NCBI RefSeq assembly: GCF_000631985.1
Contig: NZ_JFYN01000034.1
Span: 434,001 to 498,000 of the forward strand
DNA length: 64,000 nucleotides
Direction: 5' to 3'
Source of the DNA: Pseudomonas sp. RIT288
GTDB taxonomy: Bacteria > Pseudomonadota > Gammaproteobacteria > Pseudomonadales > Pseudomonadaceae
Positions 17,614-25,094 of the stretch are shown piece by piece (within the stretch, counting starts at the first letter, position 1; every line of letters begins with the position of its first letter). The translations under genes were made by a program, and so were the position numbers. The notes beneath the pieces are model-generated. The model did no database searches and was not told the DNA's origin. It saw only the letters and a list, made by a program, of their open reading frames with translations.

Positions 17614-17972
17614 TGAAAGAAACAACGCGAGCTAGGGTCGCTGCAGTCGTCGGAGCTGCCGGAAATCAGAAAAAAATAAGCTCTATTTACGATTACTCGA
17701 CTTCATCACATAGGAATATTTCAGCTAGCATCTCAAACGGAAAGGTTGAAGGATATGACTACACAACATCTAGCTTCTTTTCTGGAAGCAGCAACAACTC
17801 ACTAGACTTCTATGACTACAACAATTCAAAGCATGTAAACCTCAAAATGAACGGAAAGAAATTTGATGGCTATGACTACGACACAAAAAAGTATTTTAGC
17901 GGAACCATAAACGGTAAAAATATTTCTCTGTACGATTACGACACTGGAAAACACTATAACTACAGCGTTTAG
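17613..17972 (+). CDS. YDY-repeat protein
   Basis: I recognise no family for this 119-residue protein. From residue 26 it is a tandem repeat with YDY at 26-28, 48-50, 67-69, 87-89 and 107-109, spaced 19-22 residues apart. Two unit types alternate: units 1, 3 and 5 continue with S/K-x-H-x-N or KHYN (SSHRN, SKHVN, GKHYN), and units 2 and 4 with an FSG motif (FFSG, YFSG). NGK recurs in the spacers. The pattern suggests stacked beta strands. There is no signal peptide; the N-terminus is short and basic. It shares its first base with the preceding stop, and codon usage is AT-rich. Confidence 0.8.
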   Translation: MKETTRARVAAVVGAAGNQKKISSIYDYSTSSHRNISASISNGKVEGYDYTTSSFFSGSSNNSLDFYDYNNSKHVNLKMNGKKFDGYDYDTKKYFSGTINGKNISLYDYDTGKHYNYSV

Positions 17973-18031
17973 ACGTTAATATCTAATTAAAAGCACCACC
18001 AATTAAATATGCACTTGAATTTCATTAGCAT

Positions 18032-18073
18032 TGCCTGACTTACCCAGATAACTTTCCTAGGTAGTATCAGGCA
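18032..18073. terminator. terminator-like hairpin between convergent operons
   Basis: TGCCTGA and TCAGGCA form the outer stem, with TACC/GGTA inside. It lies between the YDY-repeat gene and the convergent helicase gene. Confidence 0.5.
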
Positions 18074-18092
18074 CTGCTTTTCCGCATAAAAA

Positions 18093-20018
18093 TTAATCTA
18101 AATTTTTTACGTTTTCATGGCCAAACCAGGCCCTCGCTTTTTCAATAACTGCTTCAGACGGCGAGTGATAAAATAAAGCCAAATTTGATTTTGCACGGGT
18201 ACAGCATACATAGAGAATTTTTCGCGTCCGATTCACCACACTCTCTTTATCCACACGATCAGTGAACAAATAATCAAAGTTATAGGAATTCCACCGACCG
18301 TTGTTCAGAACAACTAGAACATCAGGAAACTCTCGACCTTTGGTTTTATGTTGAGTAGAGAACGGCGTAAACCCTTCAAGATATTCAAATAGTTTCTGAA
18401 ATTGAGAAAATGGAAGCGCGGCCACTTGGCTATAAATATAACGTTTCGACTCCATAAATGATTGAAGGCGATCGTCAATTCTAACAAGGCCGCTTTCATT
18501 TGCCTCATCGATGACTTGCTGTACTGTTTTATCATCGACTTTAGATAAATTTATAACCCTCTCCTTCAGTCTAACTTTATCATTCTTAGATTTGACGGCA
18601 TGTTCAGTTACGCGAAGAAACTCATTAAAAATTCCATCTAAGTAAAGCTGGACATTTTTTTGTATTTTAAATAAATGTTTTATCAGGTCATCCCTATTAC
18701 CCCCACCACGCCCCAACTCACTTCGATCAGATTTCTGATCATCTATAAGCTGGTCTTTGTCAATATATAAAGAAGCCAGTTCGCCATATGGAAAACCCAG
18801 CGCAGAGTCATATATGGCTTGGTGTTCTGCAATATATATCGCCATGCCGTCTGTGGGATCAACCTCTTTTAAGGCTTTACCAGTTTTCTTATACTTCAAC
18901 TCGGCCAATACTTCTCCGAACGTTTTTCCCTCAGAGTTAAAAGCAGGCTCATTTTTCTTAATATAATTTTTGACCCTACGGACATACTCTAAAATTTTGT
19001 CGCCATCATAAATCCTCATCAGCTCACTAAACCCTGCTTTGGCAGCGATGAGATTATGAGTGAGATTGAGTTCCTTAGCGCCTGATGGCTCGGAAAACTC
19101 CCAACCCAGATATTCTTTTACAACATTAATATCATCATTCGAAGAGTATATAAATTGTATATGACCACTTTTTACACCACCTTCACCAGTCATATTTGGA
19201 GCATTTAAATCTTTAGAGGGAACTTGAAAAAGCCCATCATTCCTAAGCTTGTTTGCCAAATCGATTACATTTTGTGGATTTCTTCTATTTTCTTCTTTCT
19301 TTATTTCTCTTACCTGCCCAACCCCCTCCCCTTTGTAAGAATCTAAATCACCAATACCTTCGTCATAAATTGCTTGCATTGCATCGCCAAAAAAGCCAAC
19401 AACATTTGGATCACCAACTCTAGCCAACTGCGTAAGAAGTATATCTACAACTTCCACCTGAGTATCTTGATACTCATCCACCATAATATATGGATAACAA
19501 TCTTTCAAAATCCGGCACAGCTTGTCGTATCGCTTAAACATTTCGTTAGCAAGGACAATAACCTCATCATGTGAAATTACCCCCTCCCTAAACTTTACGT
19601 ACTCCTTATACCTTACGTCCCCCTCAATTGTATCTAATTTTTCCGACTCTCCATTGCTATCTAAAACTTTAAACCCTGATATTTCGTCATCATTAATCAG
19701 CGTTAACAAAACCTCCTTTAGTTCCACTTGAAAGTGTTTGATTACTCCCCACAGAAAATCATGGATCGTAGAAACGTGCAGATTTGGATGACTGGCTCTG
19801 CCCTCAATCTCCCGCACCGCCGCGTTGGTGTAGGTAATACACGCTACGCGTGCCAAGGGCTTGAGGGTAACCAATTTCGTTATAACCTCTACCAAAGAAT
19901 AAGTTTTCCCACTCCCAGCACCGCCACTCAGTAAAAAACTCTTACCCTCACTGATAGTATCTAGAATTTTTTTCGTCTCTTCACTAACCTCCTCTATGCT
20001 CTTCATTTGCGCAGCCAT
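18093..20018 (-). CDS. UvrD/Rep-like helicase, GajB-like
   Basis: The 641-residue superfamily-1 helicase has Walker A SGGAGSGKT near its N-terminus, motif Ia ACITYTNAAVREIEGR, Walker B IMVDEYQDTQ, motif III VGFFGDAMQAIY, motif V STQHKTKGREF and motif VI ILYVCCTRAKSNLALF. A class 2 OLD nuclease gene lies directly upstream and overlaps by 16 bp. OLD-TOPRIM plus UvrD-like helicase is the composition of the Gabija anti-phage system, where GajB is thought to respond to DNA ends or nucleotide depletion. At 641 residues it is longer than the GajB proteins first described. The start was set at the ATG with AGAGGG 6 nt upstream; an ATGA start at 20006 and an ATG at 20054 are alternatives. Confidence 0.9.
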   Translation of the reverse strand: MAAQMKSIEEVSEETKKILDTISEGKSFLLSGGAGSGKTYSLVEVITKLVTLKPLARVACITYTNAAVREIEGRASHPNLHVSTIHDFLWGVIKHFQVELKEVLLTLINDDEISGFKVLDSNGESEKLDTIEGDVRYKEYVKFREGVISHDEVIVLANEMFKRYDKLCRILKDCYPYIMVDEYQDTQVEVVDILLTQLARVGDPNVVGFFGDAMQAIYDEGIGDLDSYKGEGVGQVREIKKEENRRNPQNVIDLANKLRNDGLFQVPSKDLNAPNMTGEGGVKSGHIQFIYSSNDDINVVKEYLGWEFSEPSGAKELNLTHNLIAAKAGFSELMRIYDGDKILEYVRRVKNYIKKNEPAFNSEGKTFGEVLAELKYKKTGKALKEVDPTDGMAIYIAEHQAIYDSALGFPYGELASLYIDKDQLIDDQKSDRSELGRGGGNRDDLIKHLFKIQKNVQLYLDGIFNEFLRVTEHAVKSKNDKVRLKERVINLSKVDDKTVQQVIDEANESGLVRIDDRLQSFMESKRYIYSQVAALPFSQFQKLFEYLEGFTPFSTQHKTKGREFPDVLVVLNNGRWNSYNFDYLFTDRVDKESVVNRTRKILYVCCTRAKSNLALFYHSPSEAVIEKARAWFGHENVKNLD

Positions 20019-22141
20019 TCCAAGCCCTCTTGGATATAATGAGGAGTCTTCCAATTGGAGAAGTCTGATTTTTCATCAGGTATACTATTAAGCAGAACTT
20101 CAATCGCTAACGAAGGTTTTTTGCCAACTGCTTTCTCTGCAAACTCAAATGCATCGCACTCGCCATTTATATATTTATTGAACCACTTAGGCGTTAGAGA
20201 TGGAAACTTTTCAGAGTCAGTTCCAAGTAGTGCTTTGTTTAGCGAAAAAAATGCATCTTCGAAGCTTCTTCCATGATAGCCGTCGTCTTTAGTCTGATAT
20301 GCTAGAAAAATACAGCCATCGACATCGACCTTCCATTCGCCTCCGACTTTGGATAAAGCCTTACCTTCAACACTAAGTGAGGTAAAGTAGTCCAAATCTT
20401 CTCTAACCTTGCCGTGATAAAATATTAACGATCCATTTGCTGTATGGTCTGCCGCCGGGTCATCAGGACGACATTTTATAGTCTCTATTTTCTGAGTGCC
20501 TTTTTTGTATAACTGGGGAGTAACTCCATCCTTTTCAAAAAGCAGTTCTTTAATCCCGCTATCGATATCGGTCAAAATTAAAGCTTTAATACCAATGAAA
20601 TGGATAAACTTTTCAAAAATTTGAGCATGTGCTCCTACCTCCACAATTGAAATATTCTGTGAAAGCAGAGGTATAGCGCCAACATCAGGAACCTCTTGGT
20701 CAAATTTTCTCATCATTGCTGGTAGAAGAATCTTCTCAGTATCACCCTCAATAAGTATTGCTTTATCGGCAAAAAATAGCTCGGCGCGATTCAACGTAAG
20801 ATATTGTTTAAGGAATTTGTAGTAAAGTTCAGCCTGGGCATTGTCATCCACATCATCGGACGAATACTCCGACTTGAGCGCCTTAAGATTTTTTGCATCA
20901 ACACTATTAGCAAGAGGAGACTTCCTCAAGTACTTGATATCGTCGAAATCACACTCTGCCACTATATGAGATGAGTGAGTGCTGATAATCGTTTGAAGAT
21001 GAATCTCCACCCCATCCTCTCTCACCCGACTTTCTTTTAATAGGGACTTAATATTTTTTATAAAAGTATATTGCATCTGAGGATGTGTATGCGCTTCCGG
21101 CTCCTCAATAAAAAGTAAATTAATCGCAGCAGGATTCTCTTTACTAGATCTCCGAAAAGAACTCATCAACATTTCTATTTCAAAAATCATGCTGATTAGA
21201 TTCATATAGCCAAGCCCATTAAAGTGCTCGGGAAGATCATGGGTGTCATGGGTATACATCACAGTTGTATTTCCATCCAACAGCTCTCGATGCTGCAGGG
21301 TGGATGCAATTTTAATATGCGTCTCGGACAATCTAGACCCGCCAAACTTTGCAACTTTTCCCAACAACCCAGAAAACATATCCTGATATATTTCGCTCAG
21401 CTCTTTATCCGTCGAGCGCAATTGTTTCTTAAAGCCCTCGACAGCCTCCTGCTGCTCTTGGTTCTCAGATGTCTTTTTGTATATGATTGCAGTCTGAGAA
21501 GAGAGGGTTTTATCATTGTCTTTATTCGTAACACTCCGCTTCGCACCGATAGACCTGAATGAAATAACATCAGCCAAACTAATGTTTTCTTTAGTCAAGT
21601 CTGTGAACACATCCGGATCACTATAGGAAAAGCTTTTTTTCCTGACTTGATCAAAGTAAATATGCTGATTTTCCTTAAGAAACAAACTCGAATCGTTGTC
21701 ATATTTTTCTTTTACAGCATTGTAATCATTCCGCATCGCCGTCAACTGAGAATAACTAACCAGATACTCAAACCCAAGCACAATATGATTATCATCAGGA
21801 TCCAAGCTCATTATTAACTGGCTTACTGGCGACAAATTATCGACGTCATCGTACTCAACATATAATTTCAACGTTATACCCAAGGGGATATAGGCATTCT
21901 CCGGACCTATCGGATCAGCGCCGCTCACCAATTTGATTAAGGCGGCTTTTAAATCGACATTGAAATCGTCAAAAACTATTTTATGCTTCTCAGAAGAATT
22001 TATAAATTTCTCTAACGCAGAGAGCAGCGAAGTCTTTCCGCTATTATTTTTACCCAACACCAGAGAAAGATTGCTCTCAAGATCAAGAGAGAACCTCTTC
22101 AATAAGCGAAAATTATTAACTTCGATCCTTACTACTTTCAT
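20003..22141 (-). CDS. class 2 OLD ATPase/TOPRIM nuclease, GajA-like
   Basis: The 712-residue protein joins an ABC-type ATPase to a TOPRIM nuclease. Walker A is GKNNSGKT (residues 30-37), GLGYMNL (309-315) stands where the ABC signature is expected, Walker B is LLFIEEPEAHTHPQ (342-355) and the switch His is in ISTHSSHI (386-393). The TOPRIM motifs are IEGDTE (464-469) and TDIDSG (524-529), giving the metal-binding Glu and Asp pair. It is the first gene of the two-gene operon. In Gabija, GajA is a nucleotide-sensitive DNA-nicking enzyme. The start has AAGGA 8 nt upstream. The gene is AT-rich compared with the core. Confidence 0.92.
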   Translation of the reverse strand: MKVVRIEVNNFRLLKRFSLDLESNLSLVLGKNNSGKTSLLSALEKFINSSEKHKIVFDDFNVDLKAALIKLVSGADPIGPENAYIPLGITLKLYVEYDDVDNLSPVSQLIMSLDPDDNHIVLGFEYLVSYSQLTAMRNDYNAVKEKYDNDSSLFLKENQHIYFDQVRKKSFSYSDPDVFTDLTKENISLADVISFRSIGAKRSVTNKDNDKTLSSQTAIIYKKTSENQEQQEAVEGFKKQLRSTDKELSEIYQDMFSGLLGKVAKFGGSRLSETHIKIASTLQHRELLDGNTTVMYTHDTHDLPEHFNGLGYMNLISMIFEIEMLMSSFRRSSKENPAAINLLFIEEPEAHTHPQMQYTFIKNIKSLLKESRVREDGVEIHLQTIISTHSSHIVAECDFDDIKYLRKSPLANSVDAKNLKALKSEYSSDDVDDNAQAELYYKFLKQYLTLNRAELFFADKAILIEGDTEKILLPAMMRKFDQEVPDVGAIPLLSQNISIVEVGAHAQIFEKFIHFIGIKALILTDIDSGIKELLFEKDGVTPQLYKKGTQKIETIKCRPDDPAADHTANGSLIFYHGKVREDLDYFTSLSVEGKALSKVGGEWKVDVDGCIFLAYQTKDDGYHGRSFEDAFFSLNKALLGTDSEKFPSLTPKWFNKYINGECDAFEFAEKAVGKKPSLAIEVLLNSIPDEKSDFSNWKTPHYIQEGLEWLRK

Positions 22142-22525
22142 GAACCTATCCTTGTATTAGAATAAATTGCACCGCCATTAGATATCAGACACATCTAGTC
22201 CCTGACATAAAATAACCAGTTATCGATCAATAAAATTAGAGCTATCGGTGTGTAAAATACTGACATTAATGGGCTTAATCGCTTAAGCGGATCATTTGCA
22301 TCCATGCTAACCAAGCCTCCCGCTGCCAAGGGTCACATGACCCAGGGAGCTGGCCACTCGCCAGACAGTAGCTAAAGCTTGGCCTACCTGGCAAGTAGCT
22401 ACCAAAGGCGCAGTTGGCATCGCACTCTGCAAATGCGAAAGATGTTGTAGATGTCAGGGTAAATTTAGAGATAGAAATTTCATAAAATTTATAAATATCA
22501 AATAAAAACAACAAGTTAGTTTTAT

Positions 22526-22551
22526 GTTCGACTCCTGGTACCACCATACAA
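22526..22551 (+). repeat. attR candidate: second copy of tRNA-Thr 3' end
   Basis: GTTCGACTCCTGGT (22526-22539) matches the tRNA-Thr T-arm exactly and CACCATACAA (22542-22551) matches the CCA end and the bases after it. The join is 3 nt shorter than in the tRNA. No complete cloverleaf precedes it. The 22142-22525 stretch between the nuclease gene and this repeat holds no gene I can support. Confidence 0.7.
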
Positions 22552-22580
22552 AAAAGCCCCCGCATAAATGCAGGGGCTTT
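22551..22580. terminator. terminator-like hairpin beside attR
   Basis: AAAGCCCC(C)GCAT / ATGC(A)GGGGCTTT lies directly after the tRNA-end copy. It is probably the original terminator downstream of the tRNA before insertion. Confidence 0.65.
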
Positions 22581-22643
22581 GCTATTTCTAGAGTGTGGTA
22601 GATGCTTCTGTGCCTGAGACTTGCTCCCTGTGCGTAAACAATC

Positions 22644-22880
22644 TCAGGCAGGATACAAATCCCGCAACGCTTCAGGATGCTGACTGGCGACCCTCAGGAG
22701 AGTTTGCGCTGCCCCCGTCGGCTGCCGGCGACCCTGCTCCCAATCCTGCAAAGTCCGCAGACTCACACCGATCAGTTTGGCAAACGCACTTTGTGAAACG
22801 CCCACTTTGGCACACGCTTCTGCTGCCGCAGAGAGCCGCACCTGCGTTACGCGTGCGGCCTCGCCGTATAAACAAACCAT
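22644..22880 (-). CDS. HTH antitoxin-like protein, possibly 5'-truncated
   Basis: The 78-residue protein is a Cro/C1-type helix-turn-helix protein: VGVSQSAFAKLIGVSLRTLQDWEQGRRQPTGAAQTLLRVASQHPEAL is the NadS/HigA-like antitoxin signature. Such antitoxins usually have about 20 more N-terminal residues before the GEAARV segment. Here the frame is closed by TAA three codons upstream of the ATG, so the gene may have lost its 5' end. No RelE/HigB-like toxin gene is adjacent. It lies 93 bp outside the island boundary. Confidence 0.7.
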   Translation of the reverse strand: MVCLYGEAARVTQVRLSAAAEACAKVGVSQSAFAKLIGVSLRTLQDWEQGRRQPTGAAQTLLRVASQHPEALRDLYPA

Positions 22881-23110
22881 AAACGCTTATTGGGACAGAT
22901 CGACGAAAAGTATGGGGCGAGGCCTTGGGAAATCTGTTGTAACGAGAAGCCACTACTAGCCACCGTTGCTCATCTGCCTGCCCCAAAGCTACCGTCAAAC
23001 CCGTCGCTGCCAATTCAGCGTCCGGGCCTGAGAACCCGCGTAAGATACAGGCGCACCAGCACCCAAAATCACGATTGCCGACGCTTTTTTGTGTCCGCAC
23101 TCACGTGTAA

Positions 23111-23187
23111 TGGCGGCTGTGCGTGGGAGACCCTCGGGTCTGCCGGGTTCCTGTATCTCCGGTTTCTCAGCCTGCGCATAGCTGCCA
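23111..23187 (+). ncRNA. structured leader RNA, copy 1
   Basis: A 13-bp outer helix (23111-23123 with 23175-23187; GGCGGCTGTGCG / CGCATAGCTGCC, two G-U pairs) encloses two hairpins: AGACC-CTCG-GGTCT (23128-23141) and CCGG...CCGG (23143-23162). It forms a three-way junction 56 nt before a small coupled ORF and the DUF3077-type gene. A second element of the same layout is at 56827-56900 upstream of another small gene. It may be a cis-regulatory leader or a processed RNA; the class is not identified. Confidence 0.6.
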
Positions 23188-23242
23188 CCCTTTCGCCTGA
23201 GAACGAAAATGGCGGCTCTCATTTGATACAGGGAGTTCACAA

Positions 23243-23332
23243 ATGAATGCCATTGATCCATCCGTAATCCGCCGCGCTGCAACACCGGTCACCTCACTCC
23301 ACGCCTTGGATACGGCAGGTGAAGCGAAATGA
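23243..23332 (+). CDS. 29-residue leader ORF coupled to the DUF3077 gene
   Basis: The ATG follows CAGGGAG with 7 nt spacing. The frame encodes a 29-residue peptide starting MNAIDPSVIRRAATPV and its TGA overlaps the next ATG (ATGA). Good ribosome-binding spacing and the exact overlap suggest translation and coupling. No function is evident. Confidence 0.5.
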   Translation: MNAIDPSVIRRAATPVTSLHALDTAGEAK

Positions 23333-23604
23333 CCGACTACCTCGATTTGAAAACACCAGGCCTTACGCACTTTTCCTTCCAGGCCAATCAAGCGCTGTTC
23401 CGCACGAATCGTGGTGTTCCGGTAATAACCGCCCTTTCCCACGCCTCCCACTTGCTTCACATCTCACGATTGCTCACTGCGGACACTTCAGTCTCGCGCG
23501 ATCCGGATCTTCATGCTTATGCCTCCCAGTATCTGCAGGAGTTAAGCAAGGCACTGATCGACGATGTGGTGAAAGTGCTGGATGCGCCAACAGCAAGCCA
23601 TTGA
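23329..23604 (+). CDS. DUF3077-type small protein
   Basis: This 91-residue cytoplasmic protein has the layout of a Pseudomonas-specific small family (DUF3077): a short variable start, LFRTNRGVPVITALSHASHLLHISRLLTAD as the conserved centre, and a helical end (LHAYASQYLQELSKALIDDVVKVL). Function is unknown. AGGTGAAG lies upstream of the ATG, which overlaps the stop of the 29-residue ORF. It is preceded by the structured RNA at 23111-23187 and followed by a terminator. Confidence 0.8.
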   Translation: MTDYLDLKTPGLTHFSFQANQALFRTNRGVPVITALSHASHLLHISRLLTADTSVSRDPDLHAYASQYLQELSKALIDDVVKVLDAPTASH

Positions 23605-23620
23605 CGTAAACCGCCAGAAG

Positions 23621-23650
23621 AAAGCCCTCGCTGTACCGCGAGGGCTTTTT
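23621..23650 (+). terminator. intrinsic terminator
   Basis: AAAGCCCTCG / CGAGGGCTTT with loop CTGTACCG, then T residues. It lies between the DUF3077 gene and the convergent RES toxin gene and can serve both. Confidence 0.9.
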
Positions 23651-23655
23651 GCGTT

Positions 23656-24336
23656 TCAAACCTGACTGATCTCAAACACATACGAAATCCTGCGCTGGCT
23701 CGCACTCCACACATAACGCAAATGCTTACCCTGCTTCGGAATCGACACGGCCGGCGGGCGGAACGCAGCAACACATTCGTGACCCGTCAGGCGAACGCTG
23801 TTGTAGAGCAGTCCCCAGGATGCAGACTCGCGCAGTTGTCGGGCAAATGCCTGGGATGGGCCGTAGGCTTCCGGATCGGGTTGATGCAAATGTGCAAAAC
23901 CATCTCGAACATCGTGCAGCGGCTTAACCACACGATTGATGTAAGTCCGCATCGTCAACTCAAGATCCGCTTGGTTGGTGGCCGCGAGGAAGCGTTCCTG
24001 GTGATAGCAGGTTTCGGCGATGGCCGCGGCCTGGCTGCTGGCGGCGTAGTAGACGCCGAAGGTGCCGTCGGTGAAGCGGCTGCTTTTGCCGATGTGGGTA
24101 AACGCCGCCATCACCGGGGTTGAACCGGGGCCGGAGAGTCGGTCTTCGGGCCGTACACGGGCGAGTACGCCAGCCTGTTCGATCACGCGATCGTTGGTCA
24201 GTGCTTCCAGCGCGTAGGCGACTTCCAGGTCTTCGGGGTCGAGCACGTCTTCGAACAGCGCAATGGGCGGGAAGCTGCTGTTGACGATCCGGTAGGCCTT
24301 CGGCCATTGCGGCTCAGCCAGGGGCGGGGCCTTCAA
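23656..24336 (-). CDS. RES-domain toxin (NAD+ phosphorylase type)
   Basis: The 226-residue RES-domain protein should act as the toxin of a type II pair; characterised RES toxins deplete NAD+. Family landmarks are Arg16 (AYRIVNS), SRFTDGTFGVYYAASS (86-101), Glu108 (AIAETCYH) and the late Ser180 (WGLLYNSVR). The start overlaps the antitoxin stop by ATGA, the usual antitoxin-first order. All expected active-site positions appear intact, so the toxin should be functional. Confidence 0.92.
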   Translation of the reverse strand: MKAPPLAEPQWPKAYRIVNSSFPPIALFEDVLDPEDLEVAYALEALTNDRVIEQAGVLARVRPEDRLSGPGSTPVMAAFTHIGKSSRFTDGTFGVYYAASSQAAAIAETCYHQERFLAATNQADLELTMRTYINRVVKPLHDVRDGFAHLHQPDPEAYGPSQAFARQLRESASWGLLYNSVRLTGHECVAAFRPPAVSIPKQGKHLRYVWSASQRRISYVFEISQV

Positions 24337-24743
24337 CCGCGCACCCCGTCGAGGTAGCGGCGCACATCAGCGATATCGACCACCCTCCCCGCCAGCATGT
24401 AATCCAGCGCAGTCCGGCCATTGAATGGCGCAGCCGTGTTGGGGCTGCTGACCCACGTATAAGCACGCTCGCGACTGTTGCTGAAGATGATGCTCAAGGC
24501 CTTGTGAATGCCCATCAGATACGAGATGCGCTCCAGCGTGTCGTGCGGCAGGCGAATGTTCGGCGGCAGGTGCTTGTACTTGTAGAACGTGGTGTTGCCG
24601 ACGCCGCCCAGTAAAGTGCGCTGCTGCTCGGCGTTGCAACCCCAGCGCTCCATGAGATTGAAGAAAAACTTCAGCGCGACGCGCCCGGCCTCGGGGACGT
24701 CGAGTTGTTCACGCGGGGTGAGGGCTGGGGATGAGGTAGGCAT
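24333..24743 (-). CDS. Xre/MbcA/ParS-type antitoxin
   Basis: The 136-residue antitoxin partners the RES toxin. The N-terminal half carries an Xre-like HTH (NAEQQRTLLGGVGNTTFYKYKHLPPNIRLPHDTLERISYLMGIHKAL). The C-terminal DUF2384 half (WVSSPNTAAPFNGRTALDYMLAGRVVDIADVRRYLDGVRG) is the toxin-neutralising region with the usual NG.xxALDYML motif. The start has AAGGG 6 nt upstream; a longer frame would add 24 residues. The pair is probably autorepressed from the palindrome 64 bp upstream. Confidence 0.9.
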   Translation of the reverse strand: MPTSSPALTPREQLDVPEAGRVALKFFFNLMERWGCNAEQQRTLLGGVGNTTFYKYKHLPPNIRLPHDTLERISYLMGIHKALSIIFSNSRERAYTWVSSPNTAAPFNGRTALDYMLAGRVVDIADVRRYLDGVRG

Positions 24744-24806
24744 GGTCGCCCTTCTTGGCTGGTCCGCAGCTGAGCGTAGTACATATATGAATTTTTTCAA
24801 AATATC

Positions 24807-24822
24807 TATTCGCATGCGAATA
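24807..24822. promoter_or_regulatory. 16-bp palindromic operator of the RES-Xre pair
   Basis: TATTCGCATGCGAATA is a perfect palindrome 64 bp upstream of the antitoxin start, next to AT-rich promoter-like sequence. It is a good candidate for antitoxin binding and autoregulation. Confidence 0.65.
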
Positions 24823-24870
24823 AGAACCTTGAAATTCCAAGGTTGACACCTCTATGTGTCCGAGGCGTAA

Positions 24871-24904
24871 AAAAGTGCCCGACTCGTCCGAATCGGGCAC
24901 TTTT
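24871..24904. terminator. bidirectional hairpin terminator
   Basis: AAAAGTGCCCGA / TCGGGCACTTTT forms a 12-bp perfect stem with A and T tracts on either side. It lies upstream of both the RES-Xre promoter and the LysR gene and insulates them. Confidence 0.8.
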
Positions 24905-25094
24905 CTTGACCCCAATCACCCCCACATCATCAAAAATCCCGATCCTGTGTCAGCTTCCAGCCATCGGCGAGGACATCAATTCGCTACTAAACCCGCGACA
25001 ACTATGCTCAGGTGCTGGAATATAGCCGGCATATGGCGCCGGATCGGCAGTCTCGTAAACAACAATACCCAGCCCACTTCAGAGGGCATTACCC

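Noticed and set aside
22500..22551. possible second tRNA gene
   Set aside because: Only the T-arm and CCA end are present; no acceptor, D or anticodon arm precedes them, so it is an attachment-site copy.
22275..22565. 96-codon minus-strand frame over the distal tRNA-end copy
   Set aside because: It spans the attR repeat and terminator and has no ribosome-binding site or family match.
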